Shown in pieces: positions 17,022 to 27,917 of a DNA stretch of 64,000 nucleotides. The notes beneath the pieces were generated by a model. It did no database searches, was not told the DNA's origin, and was given only the letters and a program-made list of their open reading frames with translations. Made by a program: the position numbers and the translations under genes. The stretch is from Janibacter sp. DB-40 (GTDB taxonomy: Bacteria; Actinomycetota; Actinomycetes; Actinomycetales; Dermatophilaceae), in contig NZ_CP120360.1 of assembly GCF_029510815.1 (NCBI RefSeq), positions 2,914,001-2,978,000 on the forward strand, in the 5' to 3' direction. Position 1 is the first letter of the stretch, and every line of letters begins with the position of its first letter.

Positions 17022-18163
17022 GCGATGGCTCCGTTCTCGTGCATCGTCCGGATGGTCGGCTCGTCGATCCCGAGCTCCGCGAGGATCGCGTGGGTGTCGC
17101 GCCCGACTGGTGGGGCGCCCTGGGGCATCCCGGTGGGTGTGCCGGAGAATCGGGGGGCGGGCGCTGCCTGGGTCACCCCGTCGACCTCCACGAAGGCCCG
17201 GCGGGCACGGTTGTGTGGGTGGTGTGGTGCCTCGTCCATGTCGAGCACCGGGGTGACGCACGCATCGACGTCGGCGAAGACCGACTCCCAGTGCGCCCGT
17301 GGGTGCGCGGCGAACGCGGCGGTGAAGAGTTCTCGCTGCCGCGCCCAGGTCGCGCGGTCCCGCTGTCGCGAGATGTCGAGCTGGTCGGTGAGGCCGAGCC
17401 GGGTGACGAGCTCGGTGAAGAACTGTGGCTCGATGGCTCCGACGGCCATGTACCCACCATCGGAGCACGCGTAGCTGTCGTAGAAGGGCGCGCCCGAGTC
17501 GAAGATCTGCTCGCCCCTCGTCAGGCCCCACTGCCCACCGGCGCGATACCCGTACATCATCGCCATGAGCGCGGCCGACCCCTCGACCATGGACGCGTCC
17601 ACCACCTGGCCGTGCCCGGTCTCCCGGGCCGACAGGACGGCCGAGACCACCCCCAGCGCGAGGACCATACCGCCCCCACCGAAGTCGCCGACGAGGTTGA
17701 GCGGAGGCGTGGGTGGGGCGCCCTTGCGCCCCACCGATGCCAGGACCCCGGACATGGCGATGTAGTTGATGTCGTGCCCGGCACGGGGAGCGAACGGCCC
17801 GTCCTGACCGAAGCCGGTCATCCGGCCGACGACCAGGCCCGGGTTGTCCCCCAGGAGCACATCCGGACCGAGGCCGAGCCGCTCGAGCACCCCCGGCCGG
17901 AAACCCTCGACGAGGATGTCGGCGTCTGCCGCCAGCTCGCGGACGAGCTCGACTCCTCGCGGGTTCTTGAGGTCGACGGCGATGGAGCGGCGGCCCCGGT
18001 CGAGGACCGGGTTCACGCTCGACCGGTCGCCGACGCGGTGCACCCGCACCACGTCCGCACCCAGGTCGGCGAGCATCATCGCGCAGAACGGCCCTGGGCC
18101 GATCCCGCTCAGCTCGACGACCCGTACTCCGGTGAGGGGCCCGACCCGAGGTGCCGTGCTCAT
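17018..18163 (-). CDS. Alpha-methylacyl-CoA racemase-like family III CoA-transferase protein
   Basis: 381-residue CaiB/BaiF-fold protein. The racemase-type block GHDINYIAMSG (His near 130) and LNLVGDFGGGGM (Asp near 158) match the catalytic His/Asp pair and surroundings of AMACR and mycobacterial MCR, rather than the aspartyl nucleophile region of CoA transferases. It should interconvert (2R)- and (2S)-2-methylacyl-CoA, which is required before acyl-CoA dehydrogenases can act on methyl-branched chains. The ATG at 18163 overlaps the previous crotonase stop (ATGA). This is the best single clue that the island handles methyl-branched acids. Confidence 0.88.
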   Translation of the reverse strand: MSTAPRVGPLTGVRVVELSGIGPGPFCAMMLADLGADVVRVHRVGDRSSVNPVLDRGRRSIAVDLKNPRGVELVRELAADADILVEGFRPGVLERLGLGPDVLLGDNPGLVVGRMTGFGQDGPFAPRAGHDINYIAMSGVLASVGRKGAPPTPPLNLVGDFGGGGMVLALGVVSAVLSARETGHGQVVDASMVEGSAALMAMMYGYRAGGQWGLTRGEQIFDSGAPFYDSYACSDGGYMAVGAIEPQFFTELVTRLGLTDQLDISRQRDRATWARQRELFTAAFAAHPRAHWESVFADVDACVTPVLDMDEAPHHPHNRARRAFVEVDGVTQAAPAPRFSGTPTGMPQGAPPVGRDTHAILAELGIDEPTIRTMHENGAIA

Positions 18164-18963
18164 CGCCCCTGCCACACCGGGGGGCGCTTCTCCGCGAAGG
18201 CGCGGGCGCCCTCCCTGGCGTCCTCCGACGCGTTGACGGCATCCGAGATGGACCGTTGCGGGGTCCACCGGTCCTCGTGCGGCCACGTGACGTACTCGAC
18301 CATGATCTGCTTGCTCGCGGCCACCGCCAGCGGGCCGTTCGCGGCGATGCGGTCGGCGAGCGCGATCGCTCCCTCGAGAGCGCCACCGGGCTCGGTGAGC
18401 TCGTTGACCAGCCCGAGCTCGTGGAAGCGCTCGGCGGAGACGAAGTCGCCGGTGAGCGCGAGCTCCATGGCGACGTTGCGCGGCACCCGCTCGGGCAGCC
18501 GCTGCAGACCGCCCGCGGCGGCGATGAGACCCCGCTTGACCTCGGGGATGCCGAGCCTGGAGCCGCGGGCGGCGACGACCAGGTCGCAGGCGAGGACGAC
18601 CTCGCAGCCACCGGCGAGTGCGTATCCCTCGACTGCGGCGATGATGGGCTTGCGCGGAGGGCGCTCGGTGATGCCGGCGAACCCGCGTCCGGGGATCGAG
18701 GGACGCTCACCCCGCAGGAAGGCCTTGAGATCCATCCCGGCGCAGAACGAGCCGCCGGCCCCGGTGATCACCGCGACCGAGAGGTCGGCGCGGGAGTCGA
18801 GGGTGTCCAGGGCCGCTGCGATGCCCTCGGACACTGCGAGGGTGACGGCATTCTTCGCTTGGGGACGGTTGATGGTGATGACGAGGACCCCGGGTCGCTC
18901 GTCGACGAGGACCTCGGCCCCCTCTGCGACGTCCGAGGTGGTGGTCTGGGATTCGGAACTCAT
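18160..18963 (-). CDS. Enoyl-CoA hydratase (crotonase family)
   Basis: 267-residue crotonase. It has the oxyanion-hole segments SFCAGMDLKAF near 72 and ALAGGCEVVLACDLV near 115, with a glutamate in GGCE, and PEVKRGL near 141 supplying the second acidic residue, so both hydratase glutamates appear present. It should add water to a 2-enoyl-CoA. The ATG at 18963 has AAAGG upstream. It sits between an acyl-CoA dehydrogenase and the racemase. The C-terminal SEDAREGARAFAEKRPPVW is the usual crotonase tail. Confidence 0.92.
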   Translation of the reverse strand: MSSESQTTTSDVAEGAEVLVDERPGVLVITINRPQAKNAVTLAVSEGIAAALDTLDSRADLSVAVITGAGGSFCAGMDLKAFLRGERPSIPGRGFAGITERPPRKPIIAAVEGYALAGGCEVVLACDLVVAARGSRLGIPEVKRGLIAAAGGLQRLPERVPRNVAMELALTGDFVSAERFHELGLVNELTEPGGALEGAIALADRIAANGPLAVAASKQIMVEYVTWPHEDRWTPQRSISDAVNASEDAREGARAFAEKRPPVWQGR

Positions 18964-18986
18964 GGCAACCTTTGTGGCTCTCGGGA

Positions 18987-20144
18987 TCAGCGGACGAGGT
19001 CGAGGGACTTGGCGATGATCGTCTTCATGACCTCGCTCGTCCCGCCGTAGATCCGGCTGATGCGGGCGTCGGCGTAGAGACGGGCGATCGGGTACTCGGT
19101 GATGTACCCGTAACCGCCATGGATCTGCAGGCACTTGTCGACGACCCGGGCCTGGACCTCGGTGGTGAAGAGCTTGAGCTTCGCAGCGTCGACGGCGTCG
19201 AGCTCCCCACGATCGTGGGCCTCGAGCGCCTGATCGACCATCGCCTGGGCTGCGGCGACATCGGCAGCGCACTCGGCGAGGACGAACTTCGTGTTCTGGA
19301 AGGTCGCGAGCGCCTTGCCGAAGATCGTGCGTTCGTTGGCGTATGCGGTCGCGAGCTGGATCGCACGCGTGGCAGCGGCGGTGGCGCCGACGGCGATGGT
19401 CAGCCGCTCCTGGGGGAGGTTGTGCGAGAGGTACTCGAAGGCCCGCCCCTCCTCGCCGAGCAGGTCCTCAGCGGGCACCCGCACGTCGCTGAAGGAGAGC
19501 TCGACGGTGTCCTGGGCGTGCAGCCCCAACTTGTCCAGGGTCCGGCCGACGGCGAACCCCTCGGTGCTCGTGTCGACGACGAGGATGGACAGGCCGCCAC
19601 GCCGGTCCGACTCCCCCGCCGCGGAGGTGCGGCAGACGACGAGCACGCGGTCGGCGTTGCGCCCACCGGTGATGAAGGTCTTGCCTCCGTTGAGCACGTA
19701 CGAGTCACCGTCGCGCACGGCGGTCGTCGCGATGCCCGCGAGGTCTGACCCGGTGCCCGGCTCCGTCATCGCGATGGCGAGGACCATCCGCCCGGCAGCC
19801 ACCTCAGGCAGCCACCGTGCCTTCTGCTCGTCGTTCGTGAGGTGCAGCAGGTACGGCAGGCAGACCTCGGAGTGGACGCGCATGGAGCCCAGGTTGACGT
19901 CGGCCGCGATGGTCTCCTCGATGAAGACGGCGTTGTACTTGTACGAGCCCTCCCCCTGGCCGCCGTACTCCTCGGGGATCTGCTGGCCGATGAATCCGAC
20001 CTCGGCGGCCTTGCGGTAGACCTCCTTGTCCGGCAGTCCCTCCTGCTCCCACTGCTCGAAGTGCGGGCTGACCTCCCGGTCGACGAAGGTGCGGACGGCG
20101 GAGCGGAAGGACTCGTGGTCCTCGGTGTAGACGGTGCGGCGCAC
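18987..20144 (-). CDS. Acyl-CoA dehydrogenase
   Basis: 385 residues with every family block in place: MTEPGTGSDLAGI near 128, GGKTFITGG near 152, ERTIFGKALATFQNTKF near 270, QIHGGYGYITEYPIARLYADAR near 340, and IYGGTSEVMKTIIAKSL at the C-terminus. The glutamate in YGGTSE is in the position used as catalytic base by short/medium-chain enzymes. The GTG start has GAGGAG upstream. It is followed after 23 bases by a crotonase, giving two successive beta-oxidation steps. Confidence 0.93.
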   Translation of the reverse strand: MRRTVYTEDHESFRSAVRTFVDREVSPHFEQWEQEGLPDKEVYRKAAEVGFIGQQIPEEYGGQGEGSYKYNAVFIEETIAADVNLGSMRVHSEVCLPYLLHLTNDEQKARWLPEVAAGRMVLAIAMTEPGTGSDLAGIATTAVRDGDSYVLNGGKTFITGGRNADRVLVVCRTSAAGESDRRGGLSILVVDTSTEGFAVGRTLDKLGLHAQDTVELSFSDVRVPAEDLLGEEGRAFEYLSHNLPQERLTIAVGATAAATRAIQLATAYANERTIFGKALATFQNTKFVLAECAADVAAAQAMVDQALEAHDRGELDAVDAAKLKLFTTEVQARVVDKCLQIHGGYGYITEYPIARLYADARISRIYGGTSEVMKTIIAKSLDLVR

Positions 20145-20173
20145 GGTTTCTCCTCGAAGGGGGCGGGTCGGGT

Positions 20174-21984
<1,811 letters not shown>

Positions 21985-22082
21985 CGTCTGCTCGGCCTCG
22001 ACTTCCGGGGCGCGCCCTCGCAGGGTGCGCGTCCACATCATTGGGGGGTTGTTCACATCCAACGGCAGGTGGGGTCGCAGGA

Positions 22083-22123
22083 CAAAGACCCTCCCGCGAT
22101 CCCGTCGATAGGCGCGACCTATG
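22083..22123 (-). promoter_or_regulatory. Putative LysR-type operator, copy B
   Basis: On the minus strand: CATAG, 7 bases, CTAT, 17 bases, GGTCTTTG, with the GGATCGC block shared with copy A. It lies 99 bases upstream of the crotonase start at 21984 and its outer end overlaps the stop codon of the HTD2-type dehydratase gene (ends 22119). It thus divides the long minus-strand series into two transcription units. The 134-base gap holds nothing else I recognise. Confidence 0.65.
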
Positions 22124-23015
22124 CACCGTCCGGCGGCAGGGGCGGGACCGGCGAGTGGCTTGCCGTCGCCGTTGTCCGCCCGTGGACGTCGACGAGCGCC
22201 AGCTGCCCACCGGCCTGCCCGTGGTCGGCGACCGCGGTGATCACCTGCGTGCCGACGGCCGGGCTGACGAGGCGGTAGTCGAAGCGCCGCCCGAGGAGTC
22301 CTCCCCCGTGTCGACGGACGTGCTCGCCCATCAGGAGCGCCTGGAGCGGTCCGTGGATGACGAGTCCGTCATAACCCTCGACCGCGCACCACCCGAGGTC
22401 GTAGTGGATCCGGTGGGCGTTGTACGTCAAGGCCGAGAATCGGAAGAGGGTTGCCTCATCGGCCCGCAGTCGTACCGTGGCGCGCTCGCCGAGGTCGGGC
22501 GGGGCCGCGTCGAGCGTGCCCGCCTCGACCGGGATGCGCGTGCCGGCCTGGCGGTAGACGATGTCGTTCTCCTCGACGACGGCCAGCCGTCCGTCCTGGC
22601 TGATCTCGGTCCGGACACCGACGAAGCGCAGGGCGCCCGAGCGGCCTTCCTTCGTCCGGGAGCCGGTGACCCACGTACGGCGGGTGGCCGTCCTGCCCAG
22701 CCACAGCGGCGCGTGCAGGCTGACCCGACCTCCGGCGAACATGCGCTTCATGCCCTCCCCCGGAGGGGCCGGTACCCCGGTGAGAGGGTGCCCGTCCGGG
22801 CCGATCTGGGCGGACGCAGGCCGCTCGAGGAGATGGACCCAGTGCCACAGGGGCGGCAGCTCACCGTCCGCGAGCACCTCGGGACCGACGTCGAGCAGAC
22901 CGGCGAGGCGGTGTGCCGTGCCCACGTCGAGGACCTCGGCGACCTCGGAGCGCTCCGCGGTCGGGGCGTCCTCGAAGCGGGACGCCCCGCCCGGCGAGGC
23001 GGTCGGGGAGGTCAC
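22119..23015 (-). CDS. HTD2/MaoC-type dehydratase, mesaconyl-C4-CoA hydratase-like
   Basis: 298-residue double-hotdog protein. The N-terminal FAS1-like dehydratase half has GMKRMFAGGRVSL near 85. The C-terminal half carries LFRFSALTYNAHRIHYD near 190-206, then GYDGLVIHGPLQALLM, the signature of the HTD2 group that includes mesaconyl-C4-CoA hydratase (Meh) and 3-methylfumaryl-CoA hydratase. It would hydrate mesaconyl-CoA to citramalyl-CoA or dehydrate a 3-hydroxyacyl-CoA. The ATG overlaps the acyl-CoA dehydrogenase stop (ATGA). The Meh assignment is supported mainly by an Mct-like isomerase upstream and a CitE-like lyase downstream in the cluster. Confidence 0.78.
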   Translation of the reverse strand: MTSPTASPGGASRFEDAPTAERSEVAEVLDVGTAHRLAGLLDVGPEVLADGELPPLWHWVHLLERPASAQIGPDGHPLTGVPAPPGEGMKRMFAGGRVSLHAPLWLGRTATRRTWVTGSRTKEGRSGALRFVGVRTEISQDGRLAVVEENDIVYRQAGTRIPVEAGTLDAAPPDLGERATVRLRADEATLFRFSALTYNAHRIHYDLGWCAVEGYDGLVIHGPLQALLMGEHVRRHGGGLLGRRFDYRLVSPAVGTQVITAVADHGQAGGQLALVDVHGRTTATASHSPVPPLPPDGA

Positions 23016-24211
23016 GGGGCCACCGAGTTCCGCTTGACCAGCTGCGCCGCGATGACGTTGCGCTGGATCTCGTTGGTCCCCTCACCGACGATCATCAGGG
23101 GGGCGTCGCGGAAGTACCGCTCGACGTCGAACTCCGTCGAGTACCCGTACCCACCGTGGATACGCACCGCGTCGAGCGCGATCTCCATCCCGACCTCCGA
23201 GGCATGGAGCTTGGCCATCCCCGCCTCCATGTCGGCACGGGCGCCACTGTCGTACACGCGGGCAGCGTGCAGGGTGAGCTGCCGTGCCGCGGTGAGCTTG
23301 GTGACCATGTTCGCGAGGTGGGCCCCGATCTGCTGGTGCTTCCAGATCGGCTTGCCGAAGGACTCGCGCTCCTGGGAGTACTGCAGGGCATCCTCGAGGG
23401 CGGCCCGCCCCACCCCGAGCGCCCGGGAGGCCACCTGGAGACGACCGACCTCGAGCCCACGCATCATCTGGGCGAAGCCTCGACCCTCCGCGCCGCCGAG
23501 GACCTGCCCCGCATCGACGCGCAGGTCCTCGAAGACGAGCTCGCAGGACTCGACGCCCTTGTAGCCCAGCTTGGGCAGGTCGCGGCTGACGGTGAGGCCG
23601 CCACCGGTGTCGGACCCTCCGGCGTCGTGCCCCTCCACCTGCTCCTTGTCGACGAGCAGGATCGAGATGCCCTTGTGCGCCGGCGTGGCGGCCGGCTCGG
23701 TCTTGCACAGGAGGGCGATGAGCGAGGACCTGCGTGCGTTCGAGATCCACGTCTTGCTGCCGTTGACGACGTAGGTGTCGTCATCGCCCACCCGTGCGGC
23801 GGTGCTCATGGCCTGCAGGTCGGAACCGCCGCCGGGTTCGGTCAGTGCCATGGTGGCCCGGACCTCGCCGGTCGCCATGCGCGGCAGGTACCGGTCCTTC
23901 TGCTCCTGCGTGCCGAAGTCCTGGATGAGCTTGGCGACGACCGTGTGTCCGCCCATCGCCCCGGCGAGACTCATCCACCCACGTGCCAGCTCCTCGGTGA
24001 CGAGGACATAGCACGACGAGCTCACCTTGCCGGGCCCCCAGGGCTCGTCGATGGCGAGACCGTAGATGCCGATCTCCTTCATCGTCTCGATGTACGACTC
24101 CGGGTACTCGTTGGCGTGCTCGATGTCGCGGACGGTGGGCCGCACCTTCTTGTCGACGAAGTCGCGGACGATCTTGACGAGTTCCCGCTCCTCGGCATTG
24201 AGGTCCTCCAT
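23012..24211 (-). CDS. Acyl-CoA dehydrogenase
   Basis: 399 residues: MALTEPGGGSDLQAMST near 127, GSKTWISNARR near 155, QERESFGKPIWKHQQIGAHLA near 285, RIHGGYGYSTEFDVERYFRDA near 350, and VGEGTNEIQRNVIA near the end. A ~10-residue insert rich in Gly and Asp (GHDAGGSDTGGG) breaks the middle beta domain near 200. The EGTNE motif carries the usual glutamate position. The ATG at 24211 follows GAAGGAGCC. It is 14 bases from the MaoC gene and overlaps the following dehydratase start. Confidence 0.93.
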   Translation of the reverse strand: MEDLNAEERELVKIVRDFVDKKVRPTVRDIEHANEYPESYIETMKEIGIYGLAIDEPWGPGKVSSSCYVLVTEELARGWMSLAGAMGGHTVVAKLIQDFGTQEQKDRYLPRMATGEVRATMALTEPGGGSDLQAMSTAARVGDDDTYVVNGSKTWISNARRSSLIALLCKTEPAATPAHKGISILLVDKEQVEGHDAGGSDTGGGLTVSRDLPKLGYKGVESCELVFEDLRVDAGQVLGGAEGRGFAQMMRGLEVGRLQVASRALGVGRAALEDALQYSQERESFGKPIWKHQQIGAHLANMVTKLTAARQLTLHAARVYDSGARADMEAGMAKLHASEVGMEIALDAVRIHGGYGYSTEFDVERYFRDAPLMIVGEGTNEIQRNVIAAQLVKRNSVAP

Positions 24212-24225
24212 GGTGGCTCCTTCTC

Positions 24226-24687
24226 TCAGCCGGTGATGAGCGTGATCTGCTGGGCGACGACCGCCGGACGCTCGACGCCCTCGATCTCGACGACGTAGCG
24301 GGTGAGGACCTGGGTCCCCTTCGGCAGGTCGTTGACCTCCTCGAAGGTCGCGGTCGCGCGGATCCTCGAGCCGACGGGGACGGGGTTGGTGAAACGCACG
24401 GTGCCCAGCCCGTAGTTGAGGCGAGCCGCTCCGAACCCGATCGAGAAGAGCTGCGCCCCGAAGGACGGCAGCATTGACAGGGTGAGGAAGCCGTGGGCGA
24501 TCGTGCCGCCGAAGGGCCCCTCCTTCGCGCGCTCGACATCGACGTGGATCCACTGGTGGTCGCCGGTCGCGTCGGCGAAGAGGTCCACCTGCTCCTGCGT
24601 CACCTCGATCCAGTCGGTCGTCCCGATCTGCTGCCCGACGAGCGCCTTCAGCTCCTCGAGGTCGGCAATGGTCCGGGGGCTGCTCAT
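24226..24687 (-). CDS. MaoC-type (R)-enoyl-CoA hydratase
   Basis: 153-residue single hotdog protein with the MaoC catalytic motif FADATGDHQWIHVD (Asp and His near 49-57), then GPFGGTIAHGFLTLSML. It should hydrate a 2-enoyl-CoA to the (R)-3-hydroxyacyl-CoA. The YEVDL-like C-terminal strand ends in ALITLITG-type residues (here VAQQITLITG). The ATG overlaps the thiolase stop (ATGA). Together with the HTD2-type enzyme and two crotonases, the island has four hydratases, suggesting several substrates or stereoisomers. Confidence 0.9.
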   Translation of the reverse strand: MSSPRTIADLEELKALVGQQIGTTDWIEVTQEQVDLFADATGDHQWIHVDVERAKEGPFGGTIAHGFLTLSMLPSFGAQLFSIGFGAARLNYGLGTVRFTNPVPVGSRIRATATFEEVNDLPKGTQVLTRYVVEIEGVERPAVVAQQITLITG

Positions 24688-25907
24688 GCGTCCACCTTCT
24701 CGAAGACCGCGGCCAGGCCCTGCCCGCCGCCGATGCACATCGTCGCGAGGCCGTAGCGGCCGTCACGCCGGTGAAGCTCCCGGGCGAGGGCGCCGGTCAT
24801 CCGTCCGCCGGTCGCCCCGACGGGGTGGCCGAGCGAGATGCCGGAGCCGTGGACGTTGGTGCGCTCGTGGTCGGCGTCGGTGAACTTCCACTCGCGCATG
24901 ACTGCCAGCGCCTGGGCGGCGAAGGCCTCGTTGAGCTCGATGACGTCCATGTCGGCCAGGGTCAGGCCGGCGCTGTCGAGTGCCTTGGCGGTCGCCGGGA
25001 CGGGGCCGATGCCCATGACCTTGGGCTCGACCCCCGAGACCGCCCAGGACTTCAGGCGCATCAGCGGACGCAGTCCCTGCGCCTCCGCGGTCGCCCGGTC
25101 GGCCACGACGGCGAAGGCCGCTGCGTCGTTCTGCCCGGAGGCGTTGCCGGCCGTGACCGTCGAGGCGGCATCGACCTTGCCCAGGATGGGGCGAAGGGAG
25201 GAGAGCGTCTCCACCGAGGCGTCGTGGCGGATGTGCTCGTCGGTGTCGACGACGAGGTCGTCCCCCTTGCGCTGCGGCACCCGCACCGGGAGGATCTCCT
25301 CGGCCAGGATGCCGTCGCGCTGGGCGGCGGCCGCCCGCTGGTGGGACTGCGCGGCCAGGGCGTCCTGCTCCTCGCGGGAGATCGAGTACTGCGCGCGGAG
25401 GTTCTCCGCCGTCTCGATCATGCCTCCGGCGACCGGGTAGTTCACCCCACCCGCTGTCTCGCGGCCGCGGCCCATCATGTCGTGCATCCGCACGCCCCCC
25501 TTCGCGCCCCACCGCATGTCCAGGGAGTAGAAGGGAGCGTTGCTCATCGACTCCACGCCGCCGGCGACGACGAGGTCGTTGGCGCCGGTGATGACCTGCA
25601 TGGCGCCCTGGATGATCGCCTGCAGACCGGAACCGCAGCGGCGGTCGAGCTGCATGCCGGTGGTCGTGATGGGCAGACCGGCGTTGAGCGCGATCACCCG
25701 GCCGATCGCCGGGGCCTCGCCGTTGGCGTAGCAGTGGCCGAGGATCACGTCCTCGATCGCGGCGGGGTCGAGACCGGTCCTCTCGACGAGGCCGGTCATC
25801 AGCTGGGTCCCGATGTCGGCCGGCATCAGCGGTCGCATCGATCCGCCGAAGGCACCGACGGCGGTGCGGTGAGGGGCGCAGACGACGACGTCCTGGGGGT
25901 CACGCAT
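24684..25907 (-). CDS. Thiolase (acetyl-CoA C-acetyltransferase family)
   Basis: 407 residues. The nucleophilic cysteine is in RRCGSGLQA near residue 90, the histidine in SLGHPVGATGGRM near 355, and the second cysteine in ATMCIGGGQG near 393. It is longer than the other thiolase (377) and only distantly similar to it, so the two may work on different chain lengths. The ATG has AGGAGAA upstream. It is flanked by a FabG-like SDR upstream and a MaoC hydratase downstream, so hydratase, dehydrogenase and thiolase are adjacent. Confidence 0.93.
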   Translation of the reverse strand: MRDPQDVVVCAPHRTAVGAFGGSMRPLMPADIGTQLMTGLVERTGLDPAAIEDVILGHCYANGEAPAIGRVIALNAGLPITTTGMQLDRRCGSGLQAIIQGAMQVITGANDLVVAGGVESMSNAPFYSLDMRWGAKGGVRMHDMMGRGRETAGGVNYPVAGGMIETAENLRAQYSISREEQDALAAQSHQRAAAAQRDGILAEEILPVRVPQRKGDDLVVDTDEHIRHDASVETLSSLRPILGKVDAASTVTAGNASGQNDAAAFAVVADRATAEAQGLRPLMRLKSWAVSGVEPKVMGIGPVPATAKALDSAGLTLADMDVIELNEAFAAQALAVMREWKFTDADHERTNVHGSGISLGHPVGATGGRMTGALARELHRRDGRYGLATMCIGGGQGLAAVFEKVDA

Positions 25908-25956
25908 GGGTGTTCTCCTGCAACTTCGTGGGGCGGGGTGGAAGGGGGTGTCACGC

Positions 25957-26691
25957 TCACATGAAGCGGCCGCCGGTGACCTCGAGCACCGTGCCGGTCA
26001 TGTACGAGGAGAGGTCGCTGGCGAGGAAGAGGGCGACCTTGGCCACCTCGTCGGGCTCGCCGGCGCGCTGCATCGGGATCTCGGCCATCTTCTGGTCCCA
26101 CGCCTTCTGCGGCATGGCCTCCGTCATGGCCGATCGGATCAGGCCCGGCTGGATCGCGTTGACGCGCACGCCGTGGTGGGCCATCTCCTTGGCCGCTGCC
26201 TTCGACATCCCGACGATGCCGGCCTTGGCGGCCGAGTAGTTGGTCTGGCCGACCATGCCGACCTTGCCCGAGAGCGACGAGACGTTGACGATCGCCCCGG
26301 ACTTCTGCTCGCGCATCACGGCGGCGGCAAGGCGGGTGCCGTTCCAGCAGCCCTTGAGGTGCACGGACATCACGGCGTCGAAGTCCTCCTCGGACATCGT
26401 GCGCATCGTCGCGTCACGGGTGATGCCGGCGTTGTTGACGAAGACGTCCAGCCGCCCCCATCGCTCACGGGCGGCGTCGATGAGGGCCTGCACCTGCGCG
26501 GCGTCCACGACGTCGCAGGCCAGGCCGATCGCCTCGCCGTCGAGGCCGTCGGCGACCTCCTGGGCGCGGGCACCGTCGAGGTCGCCGATGGCGACCTTGG
26601 CGCCCGCCGCGACGAACTCCTGAGCCATCGCCAGTCCGAGCCCCTGGGCTCCACCGGTGATGACGGCGATCGTGTCCTTGAGCAGAGTCAT
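25957..26691 (-). CDS. SDR family 3-oxoacyl reductase/3-hydroxyacyl-CoA dehydrogenase (FabG-like)
   Basis: 244-residue classical [18 protein letters not shown] near residue 12, [12 protein letters not shown] near 85, YSAAK near 149-153, and the FabG-like end [17 protein letters not shown]. With the MaoC hydratase two genes downstream it could handle (R)-3-hydroxyacyl-CoA. The ATG overlaps the stop of the Mct-like gene (ATGA), and 49 bases separate it from the thiolase. Confidence 0.9.
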   Translation of the reverse strand: MTLLKDTIAVITGGAQGLGLAMAQEFVAAGAKVAIGDLDGARAQEVADGLDGEAIGLACDVVDAAQVQALIDAARERWGRLDVFVNNAGITRDATMRTMSEEDFDAVMSVHLKGCWNGTRLAAAVMREQKSGAIVNVSSLSGKVGMVGQTNYSAAKAGIVGMSKAAAKEMAHHGVRVNAIQPGLIRSAMTEAMPQKAWDQKMAEIPMQRAGEPDEVAKVALFLASDLSSYMTGTVLEVTGGRFM

Positions 26692-27917
26692 GCTGTCTCC
26701 CTGAGTGGATTGTCGGCCGAGTCGACGACACGCGACTTCAGCAGCTTCGTGTACCGGTCCGCGCCGAGCCGGTCGGCGAGGACCTCGTGCGTGTGCTCGC
26801 CCACGGACGGGGCGGGCAGGGGGGCGGGTCGTCGCGCGTCGAAGACGAGCGGCGACCCCGGGGCGAGGTGCGTCCCGATGCCGGGCTGGTCGAGCTCGGC
26901 GAAGAGGGGGTTGTCGCCCAGCTGCCCCGCGGCCTCCTCGACGGTCCGGTAGACCGACCACAGGACCTTGCGCCCGGCGAGGATCTCGGCGAGACCTGCC
27001 AGGTCGTGCCGGGCGAACCACGGCTCGAGCAGCGCGCTGATCACGTCCCGGTGCGCGTAGCGCACCTGCTCGTCATCGAGGTCGATCTGCAGCGCCTCCT
27101 CGAGGCCGGCGACGGCCGCTCGCAGGCCGGTGACCTCCAGGAGGGCGTGCCAGTGCCGGGCGGTGAGGACCACGAGCATGATCCGGTGTCCGTCGGCAAG
27201 AGCGAAGTCGCGGCCATAGGTGCCGTAGACGTAGTTGCCGTCCGGGCCACGCGGGGTCGGGTCGAGCTGGGCCTGGGTGAGGAGCCCGAGGTTGCCCGCG
27301 GTGGCGAAGGCGACGTCCTCGAGCGCCAGGGTGATGCTCGTCCCGACACCCGTCCCGTCACGCTCCCGCAGGGCGGCGAGGACGCCCGTGGCCAGGTACA
27401 GGCCGGCGGCGATGTCCCACGCGGGCAGGACGTGGTTGACCGGCGCGGCATGCCCTCGGGGACCGGTCACGTGCTGGAAACCGACCTTGGCCTGCGCCAG
27501 GTAGTCCACCGACGCCCCGCCGTCCCAGGTCCCGCTGAGACGCACGTGGACCAGACGCGGGTTGCGCGCGCGCAGCGCCTCCGCCGTCACCAGGCCCTTG
27601 TAGGGCCCGTTCGCGATGACGATGTCGGCGTCGTCGGCAAGATCAGCCACGACCTCCTGACCCTCGTGGGTCGACAGGTCGACGGCGATGGCCCGCTTGC
27701 CCTTGTTCAACCCCGTCCAGTAGTAGCTGCAGCCGTCATCGGTCGTCGGCAGACGGGTCCGGTCCGGAGCCCCTCCGGGGGCCTCGACACGGATGACGTC
27801 GGCACCCAGCTGCGCCAGTGTCAGACCGCACAACGGGGTCGCGACGTAGCTGGACAGCTCGAGGACCCGCACCCCGTGCAGGGGACGTCCGGCCCTCGTC
27901 GCCCGGTCGCTCGTCAT
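26688..27917 (-). CDS. Family III CoA transferase, 2-methylfumaryl-CoA isomerase (Mct)-like
   Basis: 409-residue CaiB/BaiF protein. Several stretches follow the Chloroflexus mesaconyl-CoA C1-C4 CoA transferase closely: the N-terminal [18 protein letters not shown] pattern, [15 protein letters not shown] near 66, [13 protein letters not shown] near 160, and [12 protein letters not shown] near 225. The catalytic aspartate would be in [12 protein letters not shown] near 137. That enzyme moves CoA within mesaconyl-CoA from C1 to C4, setting it up for hydration to citramalyl-CoA. The resemblance is from memory and should be tested by phylogeny. The ATG overlaps the acyl-CoA dehydrogenase stop. A succinyl-CoA-dependent transferase for a related diacid is an alternative. 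Confidence 0.8.
   Translation of the reverse strand: MTSDRATRAGRPLHGVRVLELSSYVATPLCGLTLAQLGADVIRVEAPGGAPDRTRLPTTDDGCSYYWTGLNKGKRAIAVDLSTHEGQEVVADLADDADIVIANGPYKGLVTAEALRARNPRLVHVRLSGTWDGGASVDYLAQAKVGFQHVTGPRGHAAPVNHVLPAWDIAAGLYLATGVLAALRERDGTGVGTSITLALEDVAFATAGNLGLLTQAQLDPTPRGPDGNYVYGTYGRDFALADGHRIMLVVLTARHWHALLEVTGLRAAVAGLEEALQIDLDDEQVRYAHRDVISALLEPWFARHDLAGLAEILAGRKVLWSVYRTVEEAAGQLGDNPLFAELDQPGIGTHLAPGSPLVFDARRPAPLPAPSVGEHTHEVLADRLGADRYTKLLKSRVVDSADNPLRETA

Noticed and set aside
17022..18710. N-terminal extension of the acyl-CoA ligase through the racemase and crotonase genes
   Set aside because: The extra frame is antisense-like Arg/Ser/Pro-rich sequence; the ligase begins at ATG 17021, overlapping the racemase stop.
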